Source of the DNA: JAIBJN01 sp963839745
GTDB lineage: Bacteria > Actinomycetota > Thermoleophilia > Gaiellales > Gaiellaceae
DNA: 64,000 bases
NCBI GenBank assembly: GCA_963839745.1
Contig: CAWIWC010000010.1
Span: 1-64,000 of the forward strand
Direction: 5' to 3'
Below, one piece after another: positions 44,027 through 53,525 of this stretch. Position 1 is the first letter of the stretch. The number at the start of each line of letters is the position of its first letter. The position numbers were made by a program, and so were the translations under genes. A model generated the notes under the pieces. That model had not been told where the DNA came from. It saw only the letters and a program-made list of their open reading frames with translations, and did no database searches.

Positions 44027-44034
44027 GGTCAGCC

Positions 44035-45150
44035 TCAGCTGGCCGCGAGGCCGACGGTGCCGGCGGGAAGCCCGCCGACCGTCTCGATCGGGTCGAGGCT
44101 GCCGTCGCCGTTGACGACGAACCCGTTGATCTCGGGAACGCCGCCGGCGAGCGCGTAGAGCAGCCTGCTGCTCTTCGTCAACGCCATGTCGATCGGCGTC
44201 GCGCCGGTGTCGGCGGTCTTGCCGTCGGCGTCCAGGATCGCCAGGCTGCCGTCGCTGCCGATGCGGTAGCCGGTGATCGAGTTGCTGCCGGTGTTCGTCG
44301 TGTACGTGTACCGGCCGTTCTTGGTCACGACGATCCAGCACGCGGCCGTCTCGGTCGTCTTCACGCTCGCCGAGATGGGCGCGATCGTCCCGTCACCCGA
44401 CAGGGAGTAGGACGAGACGGCGCTCGCGTCCGGAGCACCGCCGAACGCCTCGGAGACGATCAGCAGGCCGCGCCTGTCGAAGCCGAAGCCGAACGGCGTC
44501 TGGCCGGCCGAGGGCTGTGCGTTCGGGCCGCTCGCGTAGCCGCGCCGCACCTCGTAGGTGACGATCAGGTTCGTCGCCTTCTCGGTCACGACCAGGTGGC
44601 GGCCGTTGGGGCTGAACTCGACCTGCGCCGGGTCCGGGGCCGCGGCGCTCAGCGGCCGCGTCGACCCGGGCAGCGGGACGAGCTTGCCCCACAGCGCGAG
44701 GAACCCGCGGATGTTCGCCGGCGTCGAAGCGTCCCCGGCGTTGAGGACGTAGACGAACCTGCCGTGGACGGTGACGCTGATCGGCCTCGCGCCCCCGGAT
44801 GGGTCGACATCTGCCAGCCGCACCTTGCCGCGGCGGTCGACGTGCAGCAGCGAGAGCGAGTTGCTGCCGGCGTTGACCGCGAAGAGCCGGTTGCCGTCGA
44901 GGATCAGCGCGCCCTGCGACCCGAGCCCGGCGCCGGTGCCGTTTCCGCCGGTCGCGACCGTCCCGCGCGCCGTGAGCGAGCCGTCGCGGTCTCGCTCGAA
45001 GACCGCCACCGCATTGCCGGACGCCGAGTTGGTGAGCGTGTACACCGCGCCGTCGCCGCGGCCGCCGCCGGAGGCCATGGCCGGGCCGGCCAGGGCGAGG
45101 AAGGCGGCGCCCACGACGAGGGCGAGGACGAGTGTTCGGAGCCTGTGCAT
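44035..45150 (-). CDS. Secreted lactonase-family (YVTN-like) beta-propeller protein
   Basis: The protein has 371 residues with a signal peptide (TLVLALVVGAAFLALAGPAMA). Repeated blades (YTLTNSASGNAVAVFERDRDGSLTA, FAVNAGSNSLSLLHVDRRG, YTYTTNTGSNSITGYRIGSDGSLAI) match the 6-phosphogluconolactonase-like seven-blade fold. Secreted members usually have no proven enzyme activity. An RBS (GAAAGGAG) lies upstream. Gene order places it directly downstream of a two-component system on the same strand, so it may be its output. Confidence 0.78.
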   Translation of the reverse strand: MHRLRTLVLALVVGAAFLALAGPAMASGGGRGDGAVYTLTNSASGNAVAVFERDRDGSLTARGTVATGGNGTGAGLGSQGALILDGNRLFAVNAGSNSLSLLHVDRRGKVRLADVDPSGGARPISVTVHGRFVYVLNAGDASTPANIRGFLALWGKLVPLPGSTRPLSAAAPDPAQVEFSPNGRHLVVTEKATNLIVTYEVRRGYASGPNAQPSAGQTPFGFGFDRRGLLIVSEAFGGAPDASAVSSYSLSGDGTIAPISASVKTTETAACWIVVTKNGRYTYTTNTGSNSITGYRIGSDGSLAILDADGKTADTGATPIDMALTKSSRLLYALAGGVPEINGFVVNGDGSLDPIETVGGLPAGTVGLAAS

Positions 45151-45232
45151 CCCGCGTTCTCCTTTCGGTTGGAGCCGGCGGGACGCTAGGAGGCAAAGCT
45201 TGCGCTCCGGTTGCGCACTCCTTAGGAGATGC

Positions 45233-46303
45233 TTAAACCGCTCGCGGCAGCGTGAAGGAGATCCTTGCGCCGCCCTCGGAGCGGTTCTCGGCCCAGATCC
45301 GGCCGCCCTGGGCCTGGATCAGCCCGTGCGCGATGGCCAGGCCGAGCCCGGCGTTTCCAGCGCCCGTCCTCGACCGGTCGCCGCGCCAGAAGTGGTCGAA
45401 GACGCGCTTGATCGACTCCGGCGGGATGCCGTCGCCCGTGTCCTCGACGCTCACTCGCACCTCGCCGTCCAGCGGCTCGACGATCACGGCCACCGCCCCG
45501 TCCGAAGGCGTGTGGCGGATCGCGTTGGTCAGGAGGTTGAGCAGGACGCGCTCGACCTTGTCGGGCGCGCACAGGACGGGAGGGTCGGCGTCGATGCGGG
45601 CCGCGAGCGCCACCCGCCGCGTCTGGGCCTCCGCCTCCAGGCCGCCCAGGGCGGAGCGCACGAGCCCGCCGATCGGCGCTTCGAGGAGGTCGAGCGTCAG
45701 CACGCCGGCATCGAGCCGCGCGAGCTCGAACAGGTCGTCGACGAGCAGCCCGAGAGCCGTCACCTGCCGTCGCAGCTCCGGCACGTAGTGCTCCGGCTCG
45801 ACCAGGCCGTCCTCGACCGCCTCGAGCATCGCCTGCATCGAGGCGAGCGGAGTCCGGAGGTCGTGGCTCGCCCACGCGACGAGCTGCGTGCGCGCGTCGA
45901 AGAGCTCCTCGACGCTGGCCGCCATCTCGTTGAAGGAGGCGGCGAGCTCGGCCAGCTCGGACGGCCCGTCCTCGGGGGCGCGCGCCGAGAGGTCGCCGCG
46001 GGCGATCGCCGAGGAGGCGCCGCGAACCCGGTCGAGCGAGCGCAGGATCGAGCCGCCCACCAGCAGCGCCGCTCCGAAGGCGGCCGTCGAGCAGCCGGCC
46101 GCGACCAGCAGGATGTCGAAGTCGTGGTCGGAGTCGAACATGACGACACCCGAGAACAGCACCGCGGCGAGGGGGAGGGCGACGGCGACGAGCCCGAGCC
46201 CGGCGAGCTGCAGGCGCACCGTGGGCAGCCGGCGCAGGGCGAGCGCGGCGAGCAGCCCCGCGGTGAGCGTTCCGAGCGCGACGACGATCGCGAACGGGAT
46301 CAC
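45233..46303 (-). CDS. Sensor histidine kinase (HAMP-HisKA-HATPase)
   Basis: The protein has 356 residues, starting at the GTG at 46301-46303 that overlaps the response regulator stop by 4 bases. Two or three membrane helices come first (FAIVVALGTLTAGLLAALAL; LAGLGLVAVALPLAAVLFSGVV; ILLVAAGCSTAAFGAALLVGG), then a HAMP-like linker. The H-box WASHDLRTPL carries the phosphorylated His, the N-box is LLNLLTNAIRH, and ATP-lid motifs are DTGDGIPPE and NAGLGLAIAHG. The extracellular loop is very short, so it probably senses a membrane signal. Other reading of this region as one long fusion with the regulator is an artefact of a frameshift. Confidence 0.85.
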   Translation of the reverse strand: MIPFAIVVALGTLTAGLLAALALRRLPTVRLQLAGLGLVAVALPLAAVLFSGVVMFDSDHDFDILLVAAGCSTAAFGAALLVGGSILRSLDRVRGASSAIARGDLSARAPEDGPSELAELAASFNEMAASVEELFDARTQLVAWASHDLRTPLASMQAMLEAVEDGLVEPEHYVPELRRQVTALGLLVDDLFELARLDAGVLTLDLLEAPIGGLVRSALGGLEAEAQTRRVALAARIDADPPVLCAPDKVERVLLNLLTNAIRHTPSDGAVAVIVEPLDGEVRVSVEDTGDGIPPESIKRVFDHFWRGDRSRTGAGNAGLGLAIAHGLIQAQGGRIWAENRSEGGARISFTLPRAV

Positions 46304-46981
46304 GGCGAGAACCGGTAGCCGACGCCCCAGACCGTCTGCAGGAAGCGCGGATGCGCGGGGTCTGCCTCGATCTTCTCCCGCAGGCGGCGGACGTGGACGG
46401 TGACGGTGCCGGTGTCGAACGCGGCCGCGTAGCCCCAGACCCTGTCCATGAGCTGCTCGCGCGAGAACACCTGCTTCGGGATGGCTGGCCAGGAACCAGA
46501 GCAGGTCGAACTCACGGGCCGTGAGCCGCAGGAGCTCACCGTCGGACGTGACCTCGCGCGTGCGCGCGTCGAGGTCGAGGCCCTCGAACGAGAGGCGCTC
46601 GGCCTTGGGGACGTGCGGCGACGAGCGGCGCAGCACCGTGCGCACACGGGCGGCCAGCTCACGCGGCGAGAACGGCTTCGTCACGTAGTCGTCCGCACCG
46701 AGCTCGAGCCCGACGATGCGGTCGGCCTCCTCGCCCCGGGCGGTCAGGAGGATGACCGGCAGGTCCGACCGCGCGCGGATCCACCGGCACAGCTCGAGCC
46801 CGTCGACGCCGGGGAGCATGATGTCGAGGATCACGAGGCCGGGGCTCTCGCTCTCGACCAGGCGGCGCGCGGTGTCGCCGTCGCCGGCCTCGAGCGTGCG
46901 GAAGCCGTCCCGCTCGAGGTAGCGAAGCACCACCTCGCGAACGATCGGCTCGTCGTCGACGACGAGGACGGTCGTGCTCAT
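46300..46981 (-). CDS. OmpR/PhoB family response regulator (frameshifted)
   Basis: The receiver domain has VVDDEP (acidic pair), Asp53 in LVILDIMLPG as the phosphorylation site and Lys102 in DYVTKPFSP. The winged-helix DNA-binding domain follows, but a shift near 46481 (one extra G in CCCGAAGCAG) moves it to another frame, where QVFSREQLMDRVWGY, VTVHVRRLREKIE and TVWGVGYRFSP complete the OmpR domain. Total length is about 226 residues, normal. The break is most likely sequence error, since the kinase gene next to it is intact. Confidence 0.82.
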
Positions 46982-47037
46982 CCCGACATTGTGGGCGACA
47001 TCTCTTACAGGAGCATGAACTCGCCGCGACGCCTGGC

Positions 47038-47043
47038 TACACT
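47038..47043 (+). promoter_or_regulatory. Candidate -10 element of tRNA-Ala
   Basis: TACACT lies 12 bases before the first base of the tRNA, and TGAACT/ATGAAC sits 17 bases upstream as a weak -35 match. Confidence 0.4.
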
Positions 47044-47054
47044 ATGGCCTGCGC

Positions 47055-47128
<74 letters not shown>

Positions 47129-47275
47129 CAGACCAGAAATTCCGCCCACTAGCGAGTTTCTCGCTTTGCACTCGCTTTCGCTCCGCGCTGGCAAGGAGCT
47201 TGGGCGAGCGCTGGCCTCTAGCGTCTCCCGCTCAGATGATCTGCCGCTCCGCGAGCGGGTGCCCCGACGAGCGCC

Positions 47276-48208
47276 CTAGCCGGCCCAATGAGTAGCGCAG
47301 TAGGCGTCGCGCGCGGCGCTGCCGCCCGAGAGCGGGAGGTACTGTGTGGCCGTCCGGATCGCCCTCGCCTGGGATGCGGCGTAACCCTCGATCTCCTGAG
47401 CGACCAGCTCGCGCGCCTCCGGCGTCGGCGACAGCGCGAGCAGCTCTGCGTGCCTCCACGCTGTCTCGCGCCAGCTCACGATGGCCTGAAAGAGCACGAA
47501 GTCGTCGAGGGTCGTCGGCGGGTTGCCGTCGTCGATCGTCGGGTCGAAGCGCCGGGCGACCTCGGCGATGACATCGTCGGTGACGCGGTTGAGGATCTGG
47601 TTCACGCGATCGTGATCCGCCTTCCGGCTACCGCCGTCCGGCTTGACAAGCCCGATGCTGTAGAGAACGAACGGGAGGTCGCGTTGAACATGCGCGTTGA
47701 TTCCGAGGAGCAGGTTGCCGTTCGCAGAGACGGCTCGATCTCTCGCGGCCGCGAACGCGATTCGCCACGCCGGCGCGACCTCCTCCGTCCGCCCGGCGTC
47801 CCAGGCGTCGTGGGCAGCGAAGTAGTAGCGCGCGAAGATGACGTCCTCATGGTTCACGAACGCGGTGTCGTCGAAAAACGTCGGCGATTCGACGGCGCGC
47901 CGGTACTCCTCGGTCACGCGCAGGTACGTGAGGGCGAAGATCGCATCGTGGTCGCACGAAGATGCGAGCGGCTGGAACCGCTTGGTCATCTGGTCGATGA
48001 CCTTGTCGATGCACTTGACCCGCCCAGCGATGCAGTCGTCTGGGCTCGTCACGTCGTAGGGAAGCGTTAGTCCCGGCAGGAGCGCGCTCCAGCCGACGAA
48101 CGGTGGATCCTTGGCAACGGCCGCGTGCGGGCGCACGAGCGCACTGAGAACGAGCGCGAGGAGAACGAGCGCCGGAACTGCATGCCGCACGCTTGATCGG
48201 AGGGTCAT
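47276..48208 (-). CDS. Secreted DUF5995 family protein
   Basis: The protein has 310 residues with a signal peptide ending near VRPHAAVA. The mature part is helical, with CIAGRVKCIDKVIDQMTKRF near the start and HDAIFALTYLRVTEEYRRAV, then FFDDTAFVNHEDVIFARYYFAAHDAW and NGNLLLGINAHVQRDLPFVLYSIGL, all typical of DUF5995. Conserved His, Asp and Asn residues suggest a metal or lipid-binding active site, but the family has no known function. It faces away from the FIST gene, with about 110 bases between. Confidence 0.75.
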   Translation of the reverse strand: MTLRSSVRHAVPALVLLALVLSALVRPHAAVAKDPPFVGWSALLPGLTLPYDVTSPDDCIAGRVKCIDKVIDQMTKRFQPLASSCDHDAIFALTYLRVTEEYRRAVESPTFFDDTAFVNHEDVIFARYYFAAHDAWDAGRTEEVAPAWRIAFAAARDRAVSANGNLLLGINAHVQRDLPFVLYSIGLVKPDGGSRKADHDRVNQILNRVTDDVIAEVARRFDPTIDDGNPPTTLDDFVLFQAIVSWRETAWRHAELLALSPTPEARELVAQEIEGYAASQARAIRTATQYLPLSGGSAARDAYCATHWAG

Positions 48209-48326
48209 CTTGTCCTACCCTGTCTGCCCGATCACGGCGGAACCGTAACTCAGAAGCTGTTTGTGAACCGGTGAGGACGGGAAGGCCAGAACTCGTCGGC
48301 CCGTCCGTTGAGAGGGAGTGTTGTCT

Positions 48327-49502
48327 GTGGCCACGCTCGATCTCGTACGTGCACGAAACCGACTCGCCGGCGCAGGCGCCGCCGTCGGGCCCCGCGCACC
48401 GTTCGAGGCTGTGGAGGAAGCGGTCGAAGCACTCGGTCGGGACCCCGGTCTCATTCTGATCTTCCCTACTGGCGTCCTCGATCCTCAGGAAGCGGCGACG
48501 CAGGCTCAGGCGGCCGCGGGAAGCGCACGTGTAGCTGGGATGACCGGGACCGGCGCGATCGCGCTCAGCGGTGCGATCGAGAATGGGTGCTCGGCGGTCG
48601 CGTTCGACTCCTCACTCTCGGTCGGGGTAGGCACGGGTACTTCCTCCGACCCGCGCGCCGCCGGGCGCTCTGCCGCCGCCGAGGCTTTGTTCGGCGTCGC
48701 CCTCGACGGAAACCACGCTGCGCTCCTCCTGTTCGTCGACTCGGAGTCGGGCGACCAGGCTGAGATCGTCGCCGGGGTATACGAGATCGCGGGTGGGCGC
48801 ATCCCGCTCGCGGGAGGAGCCGCCGGCGGCCACGCCAGAGCCCAGTTCGCCGACGGCGAGGCGTTTTCGGGCAGCGTAGTCGCCGTCGCCCTGGCCAGCA
48901 GGACGCCGATCGGTGTCGGCATTGCGCACGGCTGTGTGCGACGCGGAGCGCCGTCGATCGTCACCCGCTCGCATGGCCCGGTCGTGCTCCAACTCGACGG
49001 CCGTCCCGCCGAGGCTGCCTACCTCGAGAAGCTTGGGATGGGCGACGTCCCGTTGAGCGACGCCGATTTCGAGGCGATCGCGATGGCGCATCCGCTTGCC
49101 CAGCCGGACCTACGAGGCGATGTCCGTCCGCGCTACGTGCGCGGCCGCGCGCCGGGAGGCGGTCTGGTCTGTGCGACGAGCATCGAGGCGAACGCGCCGG
49201 TAGATGTCTGCGAACACACGCCGGAGGCAATCGTTCGCAGCGCGATGACGGCGGTCGACGGAGCCTCGCGGCAGCTTTCGGGCCCGGCCGAGGCCGTCGT
49301 GCTCTTCGACTGCGCTGCAAGGAGTGCGCGGTTCGGCAATCCGCTCGCCGCGCGTGAGGTCGAATCGATCATCTCCTCCTTCGGCGATCCCCCGCCCGCA
49401 CTGGCGGGCGTCTACACGCGGGGAGAAATCGGGCGGGTCCGCGGTGCGAAAGGAGACCGAAACTATAGCCTCGTCGTCGTCGCACTCGGCTCAACGCCTT
49501 GA
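48327..49502 (+). CDS. FIST domain sensory protein
   Basis: A protein of 391 residues with FIST_N (about 30-220) and FIST_C (about 225-380) domains. Typical segments are LILIFPTGVLDP, GMTGTGAIAL, GGRIPLAGGAAGGH and the end ARSARFGNPLAAREVESIISSFGDPPPALAGVYTRGEIG. The FIST domain is a proposed small-molecule sensor found with signalling proteins. The GTG at 48327 is preferred over the one at 48318 because GGGAG lies 8 bases upstream. The gene overlaps the following histidine kinase, so FIST input probably feeds that kinase. Confidence 0.8.
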   Translation: MATLDLVRARNRLAGAGAAVGPRAPFEAVEEAVEALGRDPGLILIFPTGVLDPQEAATQAQAAAGSARVAGMTGTGAIALSGAIENGCSAVAFDSSLSVGVGTGTSSDPRAAGRSAAAEALFGVALDGNHAALLLFVDSESGDQAEIVAGVYEIAGGRIPLAGGAAGGHARAQFADGEAFSGSVVAVALASRTPIGVGIAHGCVRRGAPSIVTRSHGPVVLQLDGRPAEAAYLEKLGMGDVPLSDADFEAIAMAHPLAQPDLRGDVRPRYVRGRAPGGGLVCATSIEANAPVDVCEHTPEAIVRSAMTAVDGASRQLSGPAEAVVLFDCAARSARFGNPLAAREVESIISSFGDPPPALAGVYTRGEIGRVRGAKGDRNYSLVVVALGSTP

Positions 49503-51573
49503 CCGCCGCAACGAGCTGCTTCGGCGCTTCGTTGAGGCTGCGCGGCGGGCGCAGATCGTCACGATAGTCAACCTCGCCAGTTCGGAAGCCGAGCTGGGCG
49601 AGCTCTTCACCGCAGAGCTTTGCGAGGCGTTCGAGGCCGAGATTGCGTTCGTCCTTGCGGCGCGTGACGACGAAGCCGCCTGCACTCTCGTAGGTGCTTA
49701 CGGCCTAATGCCCGAGCAACGGGCGGAGCTGCTCGACGACCAACGCTGCGCGCGCGTCCTGACCGGTGAGGAGCCGCAGCTGTACAAGGGCGATCTGCTC
49801 GGGATCGGAGTTCAGGAGCTCGTTCTCGTGCCATTCGCCGGCGAGGCCGATCGCGGTGTCGTCGGGGTCGCGCGCCTGTATGACGAGCCATTCGACCAAG
49901 CTGAGGTTGCCCTGCTCGAGGCGGTCGTGGAGAGCGTCAGGCACGCGCTGGAACGGATCCGGCTGGGAGAAGAGCGCGATGCCCTCCTCACCCGCGAGCG
50001 TGCGGCACGACAGGAAGCGGAGGCAACGGCGGAACGACTCGAACGCCTGCAGCGCATCACCGGGACGATGCTCTCCGGCCTGCCGCTCGAGTGCATGCTC
50101 CGCGAGCTGCTGGAGCGAATCCGCGAGATCGTCACAGCCGACACGGCCGTGATTCTCCTGATCGAGGGCGCCGAGGCTGCGCTCGTCCTTCGCGCGGCGG
50201 CCGGCGCCGACACACATGTCGACGCAACGGTCGAGCTCGCCCAGCGAGCAGGGGTCATCCGACGCGTCGTCCACGAACATCGGGAAGTCGATCTCGGCGC
50301 TGCGCACGCGGACGAGGGTTCTCGACGAGATCGTGAAGCGATTCGCTCGCTGATCGCGGTGCCGATGACCGTCGAGGGAAGGATCTCCGGTGTGCTGGTG
50401 GCCGGCGCGCTGGCCCCGCGCGACTTCTCGCCCGACGACATCGGCCTGCTTGGGCTCGCCGCGGACCGTGCCGCAATCGCGATCGAGAACGCTCGGCTAT
50501 ATCGGGAAGCCGAAGAGCGCGGACAAGCTGCCCGGGTCCTCAGCTACGTCGCCGACGGCGTTTTCCTCGTCGACGCAAAGGGAGTGGTTCGGCTTTGGAA
50601 CCCTGCCGCCGAGGCGATCACAGGCGTTCCGGCCGAGGCTGTGCTCGGCCGCCCCGTCGACGAAGTGATTCTCGGCTGGGAGACGCTGGCGCAAGGTGTC
50701 AGCATCGCGAGCGCTCCGGCTGCGTCCACCGGTCCTGCGACGACGCTTCCCGTCGAGCTGGAGGGTCGTGAGCTCTGGCTCTCGGTCGCCGGGGTGAGCT
50801 TCGCGGAGGGGACGGTTTACGCATTCCGCGATCTGACTGAGGAGCGGCGGTTGGAGGAGCTCAAGGCGGATTTCGTCGCGACCGTCTCCCATGAGCTGCG
50901 AACGCCGATCGCCGCGGTCTACGGCGCGGTGAAGACCCTCGAGCGCGATGACGTCGTCCCCGAGGATCTACGCCGCCATCTCTTCTCCATCATCTCGGAC
51001 CAATCCGAGCGGCTTGTCGATCTCGTCAACGACATCCTGCTCACAAGCCAGGTCGAGTCCGGCCGGCTCGTTCTCGCAAGCGAGCAGGTCGACGTCTCGG
51101 ACATCGCACGCGGGGTCATCGAGGCCGCACGCACACACGCTCCAGAGGAGCTCTCGCTCGAGCTCGTTGCGCCCTCCTCTGTTGCCGCAGTCGCCGCGGA
51201 CCGTGACAAGCTTCGGCAGGTGCTCGCGAACCTCGTGGGCAACGCGATCAAGTATTCGTTTGGCACCGGCCGTATCGAGGTCCGGCTAGAGCCCCGCCGG
51301 ACTCACGTTCGCATAGCGGTTCGTGACGAGGGCGTCGGTATTCCGCAACCCGAGCAGCAGCGGATCTTCGAGAAGTTCTACCGCTTGTATCCGAGCACGA
51401 CCCGGGGAGTCAGCGGCACCGGTCTCGGTCTCTACATCTGCCGCGAACTGGTCCGACTCATGGGAGGCAGCATTTGGGTCGAATCGAGCGGGGGAATTGG
51501 TTCAACATTCTTCGTCGAGCTGCCGCTTGCCTCGGCATCGCTGGGAGCGGTGCCAACCGGACGCCCATCGTAG
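49444..51573 (+). CDS. Multi-sensor histidine kinase (GAF-GAF-PAS-HisKA-HATPase)
   Basis: The protein has about 709 residues and no membrane helix, so it is cytoplasmic. Order: GAF (about 25-170), GAF (about 205-345), PAS (about 355-470, VLSYVADGVFLVDAKGVVRLWNPAAEAITG), HisKA with FVATVSHELRTPIAAV, and HATPase with NLVGNAIKYS, DEGVGI and GTGLGLYICREL. The GTG at 49444 is the best start: it leaves a short leader before the first GAF domain and overlaps the FIST gene by 59 bases. No response regulator gene is next to it. Confidence 0.83.
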   Translation: MRKETETIASSSSHSAQRLDRRNELLRRFVEAARRAQIVTIVNLASSEAELGELFTAELCEAFEAEIAFVLAARDDEAACTLVGAYGLMPEQRAELLDDQRCARVLTGEEPQLYKGDLLGIGVQELVLVPFAGEADRGVVGVARLYDEPFDQAEVALLEAVVESVRHALERIRLGEERDALLTRERAARQEAEATAERLERLQRITGTMLSGLPLECMLRELLERIREIVTADTAVILLIEGAEAALVLRAAAGADTHVDATVELAQRAGVIRRVVHEHREVDLGAAHADEGSRRDREAIRSLIAVPMTVEGRISGVLVAGALAPRDFSPDDIGLLGLAADRAAIAIENARLYREAEERGQAARVLSYVADGVFLVDAKGVVRLWNPAAEAITGVPAEAVLGRPVDEVILGWETLAQGVSIASAPAASTGPATTLPVELEGRELWLSVAGVSFAEGTVYAFRDLTEERRLEELKADFVATVSHELRTPIAAVYGAVKTLERDDVVPEDLRRHLFSIISDQSERLVDLVNDILLTSQVESGRLVLASEQVDVSDIARGVIEAARTHAPEELSLELVAPSSVAAVAADRDKLRQVLANLVGNAIKYSFGTGRIEVRLEPRRTHVRIAVRDEGVGIPQPEQQRIFEKFYRLYPSTTRGVSGTGLGLYICRELVRLMGGSIWVESSGGIGSTFFVELPLASASLGAVPTGRPS

Positions 51574-51869
<296 letters not shown>

Positions 51870-52145
51870 CTACTTCAGGCAGTTGTGGACAGGCCAGAAC
51901 TGCGGCTGTGGACGTCGGCCGACAAATCCGACGGCCTCGAGGGCGGGCCCGAAGCGCTCGCTGAGGAACCGTCGCGCATCCTCTTCCGACTCCCACACCT
52001 CGATTACACGCCAGCCTCCGTTCGGACTGGGCCCAGCGACGTGGAGGATGCCGCCGGCGGGCGTCTCCAGGCCAAGCTGCTTCCGAAGCTTGTCGTAGAG
52101 CTCGCGCGAGCCCTCGGGATTGTCCACCAACATTGCGATCGGCAT
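51870..52145 (-). CDS. Small antibiotic-biosynthesis-monooxygenase-like (ABM/dimeric alpha-beta barrel) protein
   Basis: The protein has 91 residues. It starts PIAMLVDNPEGSRELYDKLRKQLG and has VIEVWESEEDARRFLSERFGPAL, the helix-strand pattern of ABM-like dimeric alpha/beta-barrel proteins. Such proteins can act as heme- or cofactor-independent oxygenases or as ligand carriers. It is last in a minus-strand run with a flavoprotein, a LuxR regulator and an MFS exporter. Confidence 0.7.
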   Translation of the reverse strand: MPIAMLVDNPEGSRELYDKLRKQLGLETPAGGILHVAGPSPNGGWRVIEVWESEEDARRFLSERFGPALEAVGFVGRRPQPQFWPVHNCLK

Positions 52146-52207
52146 GTCTGCCTCCTTCTCGTCGAATTTTCGGGCTCCGATGACCCGACAACGTGAGACC
52201 TCTCTGC

Positions 52208-53413
52208 CTATGCCGCAGCGGCGAGGATGCGCGCTGCGTTCTCGTCCGAGAAGAACTCAGCCGGCGAGGTCACTCCTGCTGCAACGCGCGCAAATCCGTC
52301 CATCGCCTCCTGGCTCCTGCTGACCGCAGTCAGCAGCTGCTGCATCTGGGGCGGCGGCGGCGCGAGCGCCGCGAGCTCGGTCGTGAACTCGTACATCGGC
52401 AGAACCTGCTCGTCCCGACGCGCCTGGTAACCGCTCAGGGCGCTCTCGAAGCTGCGCCGGTCGGCGAATGCGTCGTCGAGTGCCGTTGCGCACAGCTCGG
52501 CGTCGCGGAAGGCGTCGTGGATGCCCTGGGCCGTGATGAAGTCCTTGTTGTAGCCCGCGTCGCCGACCAGGGCCCAGCCGGGGCCGAAGGGCTTGCGGAG
52601 ATAGCCGCGGACCGCGGTGCCGACGAAGCGCTCCTCGCGCTTTGCGCCTCGAACCCGGTCGGCGAACTCCGGGGCGATCTCGAGGGTCTCGAGGTAGGTG
52701 CCCTCGATGTCCCTCTTGACGGCGTCGAACTCGTCGATCGAACGGCCTGCGATCACCAGCGTCAGGTCGTCGCCCGTCGGCCACGCCGCGTAGCCTCGGC
52801 CGGGGCCGAGCTTGGTCTCGAAGCGGCCGCTCATCGGCAGGTCGCTCCAGTAGGTGTAGTAGCTCACCTGAAGCTGCGGCTTCACGTTGTACTCCCGGGC
52901 GCCGACCGCGTCGGCGACGAGCGAGTACCGGCCGTCGGCTCCGATCACAACCCGGGCGAGCTCGGTGACGGTCTCGCCGCCCTTGCCATGGCCGCGAATG
53001 CCGACGACGCGGCCGTCTTCCACGACGAGGCTCTCCACCGTGAACCGCTCACGAACCTCCGCTCCCGCCGCGGAGGCGGCGTCGACGAGCAGCTTGTCCA
53101 GCGCGGTCCGCCTGGGTGCGTAGGCGACCGGCGTCTCAGCCGTTCCCGGCGCTCCGGAGATCGTGAACGCTCCGAAGTCGAACGCATAGGTGTCGATGGC
53201 TGGGCTGCCCGTCGCGACGACGGAGTCGAGGAGTCCCCAGCGCTCGAGCGAGGCCACCCCCGGCGGGTGGACCAGGTGCGTGGAGATCGTGTCGCTCGGG
53301 AACGTCGCCCGGTCGACCAGCAGGACCCGGTATCCCTGACGGGCGAGCAGCATCGCCGTCGGCGATCCGGCGCAGCGTGCGCCCACGACGATGGCGTCGT
53401 ATGCCTGGCTCAT
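52208..53413 (-). CDS. FAD-dependent monooxygenase / geranylgeranyl reductase-like oxidoreductase
   Basis: The protein has 401 residues. The N-terminal FAD site DAIVVGARCAGSPTAMLLARQG (GxGxxG variant, the last G altered to S), the second FAD motif VIGADGRYS, and GDAGYNKDFITAQGIHDAFRDAE (the DG/GD region) mark a class A flavin hydroxylase/reductase. It would oxidise or reduce an aromatic or prenyl substrate. It lies between the LuxR regulator and the ABM-like gene on the same strand (112 and 62 base gaps). Confidence 0.8.
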   Translation of the reverse strand: MSQAYDAIVVGARCAGSPTAMLLARQGYRVLLVDRATFPSDTISTHLVHPPGVASLERWGLLDSVVATGSPAIDTYAFDFGAFTISGAPGTAETPVAYAPRRTALDKLLVDAASAAGAEVRERFTVESLVVEDGRVVGIRGHGKGGETVTELARVVIGADGRYSLVADAVGAREYNVKPQLQVSYYTYWSDLPMSGRFETKLGPGRGYAAWPTGDDLTLVIAGRSIDEFDAVKRDIEGTYLETLEIAPEFADRVRGAKREERFVGTAVRGYLRKPFGPGWALVGDAGYNKDFITAQGIHDAFRDAELCATALDDAFADRRSFESALSGYQARRDEQVLPMYEFTTELAALAPPPPQMQQLLTAVSRSQEAMDGFARVAAGVTSPAEFFSDENAARILAAAA

Positions 53414-53525
53414 GGCTCTCCTTCGGCCGAATTGCGGTTTCCTGCCCGACGGTAGGGAGCCGCGAGGGGCGCAGCTTCGGAGAAACCACCCAACTTCCGC
53501 CGTCCGGCGGATTGGGTGTTTCCAC

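Noticed and set aside
47130..47275. Integrase or att-associated gene next to tRNA-Ala
   Set aside because: The interval is too short and has no open frame with recombinase motifs; only a hairpin after the tRNA is seen.
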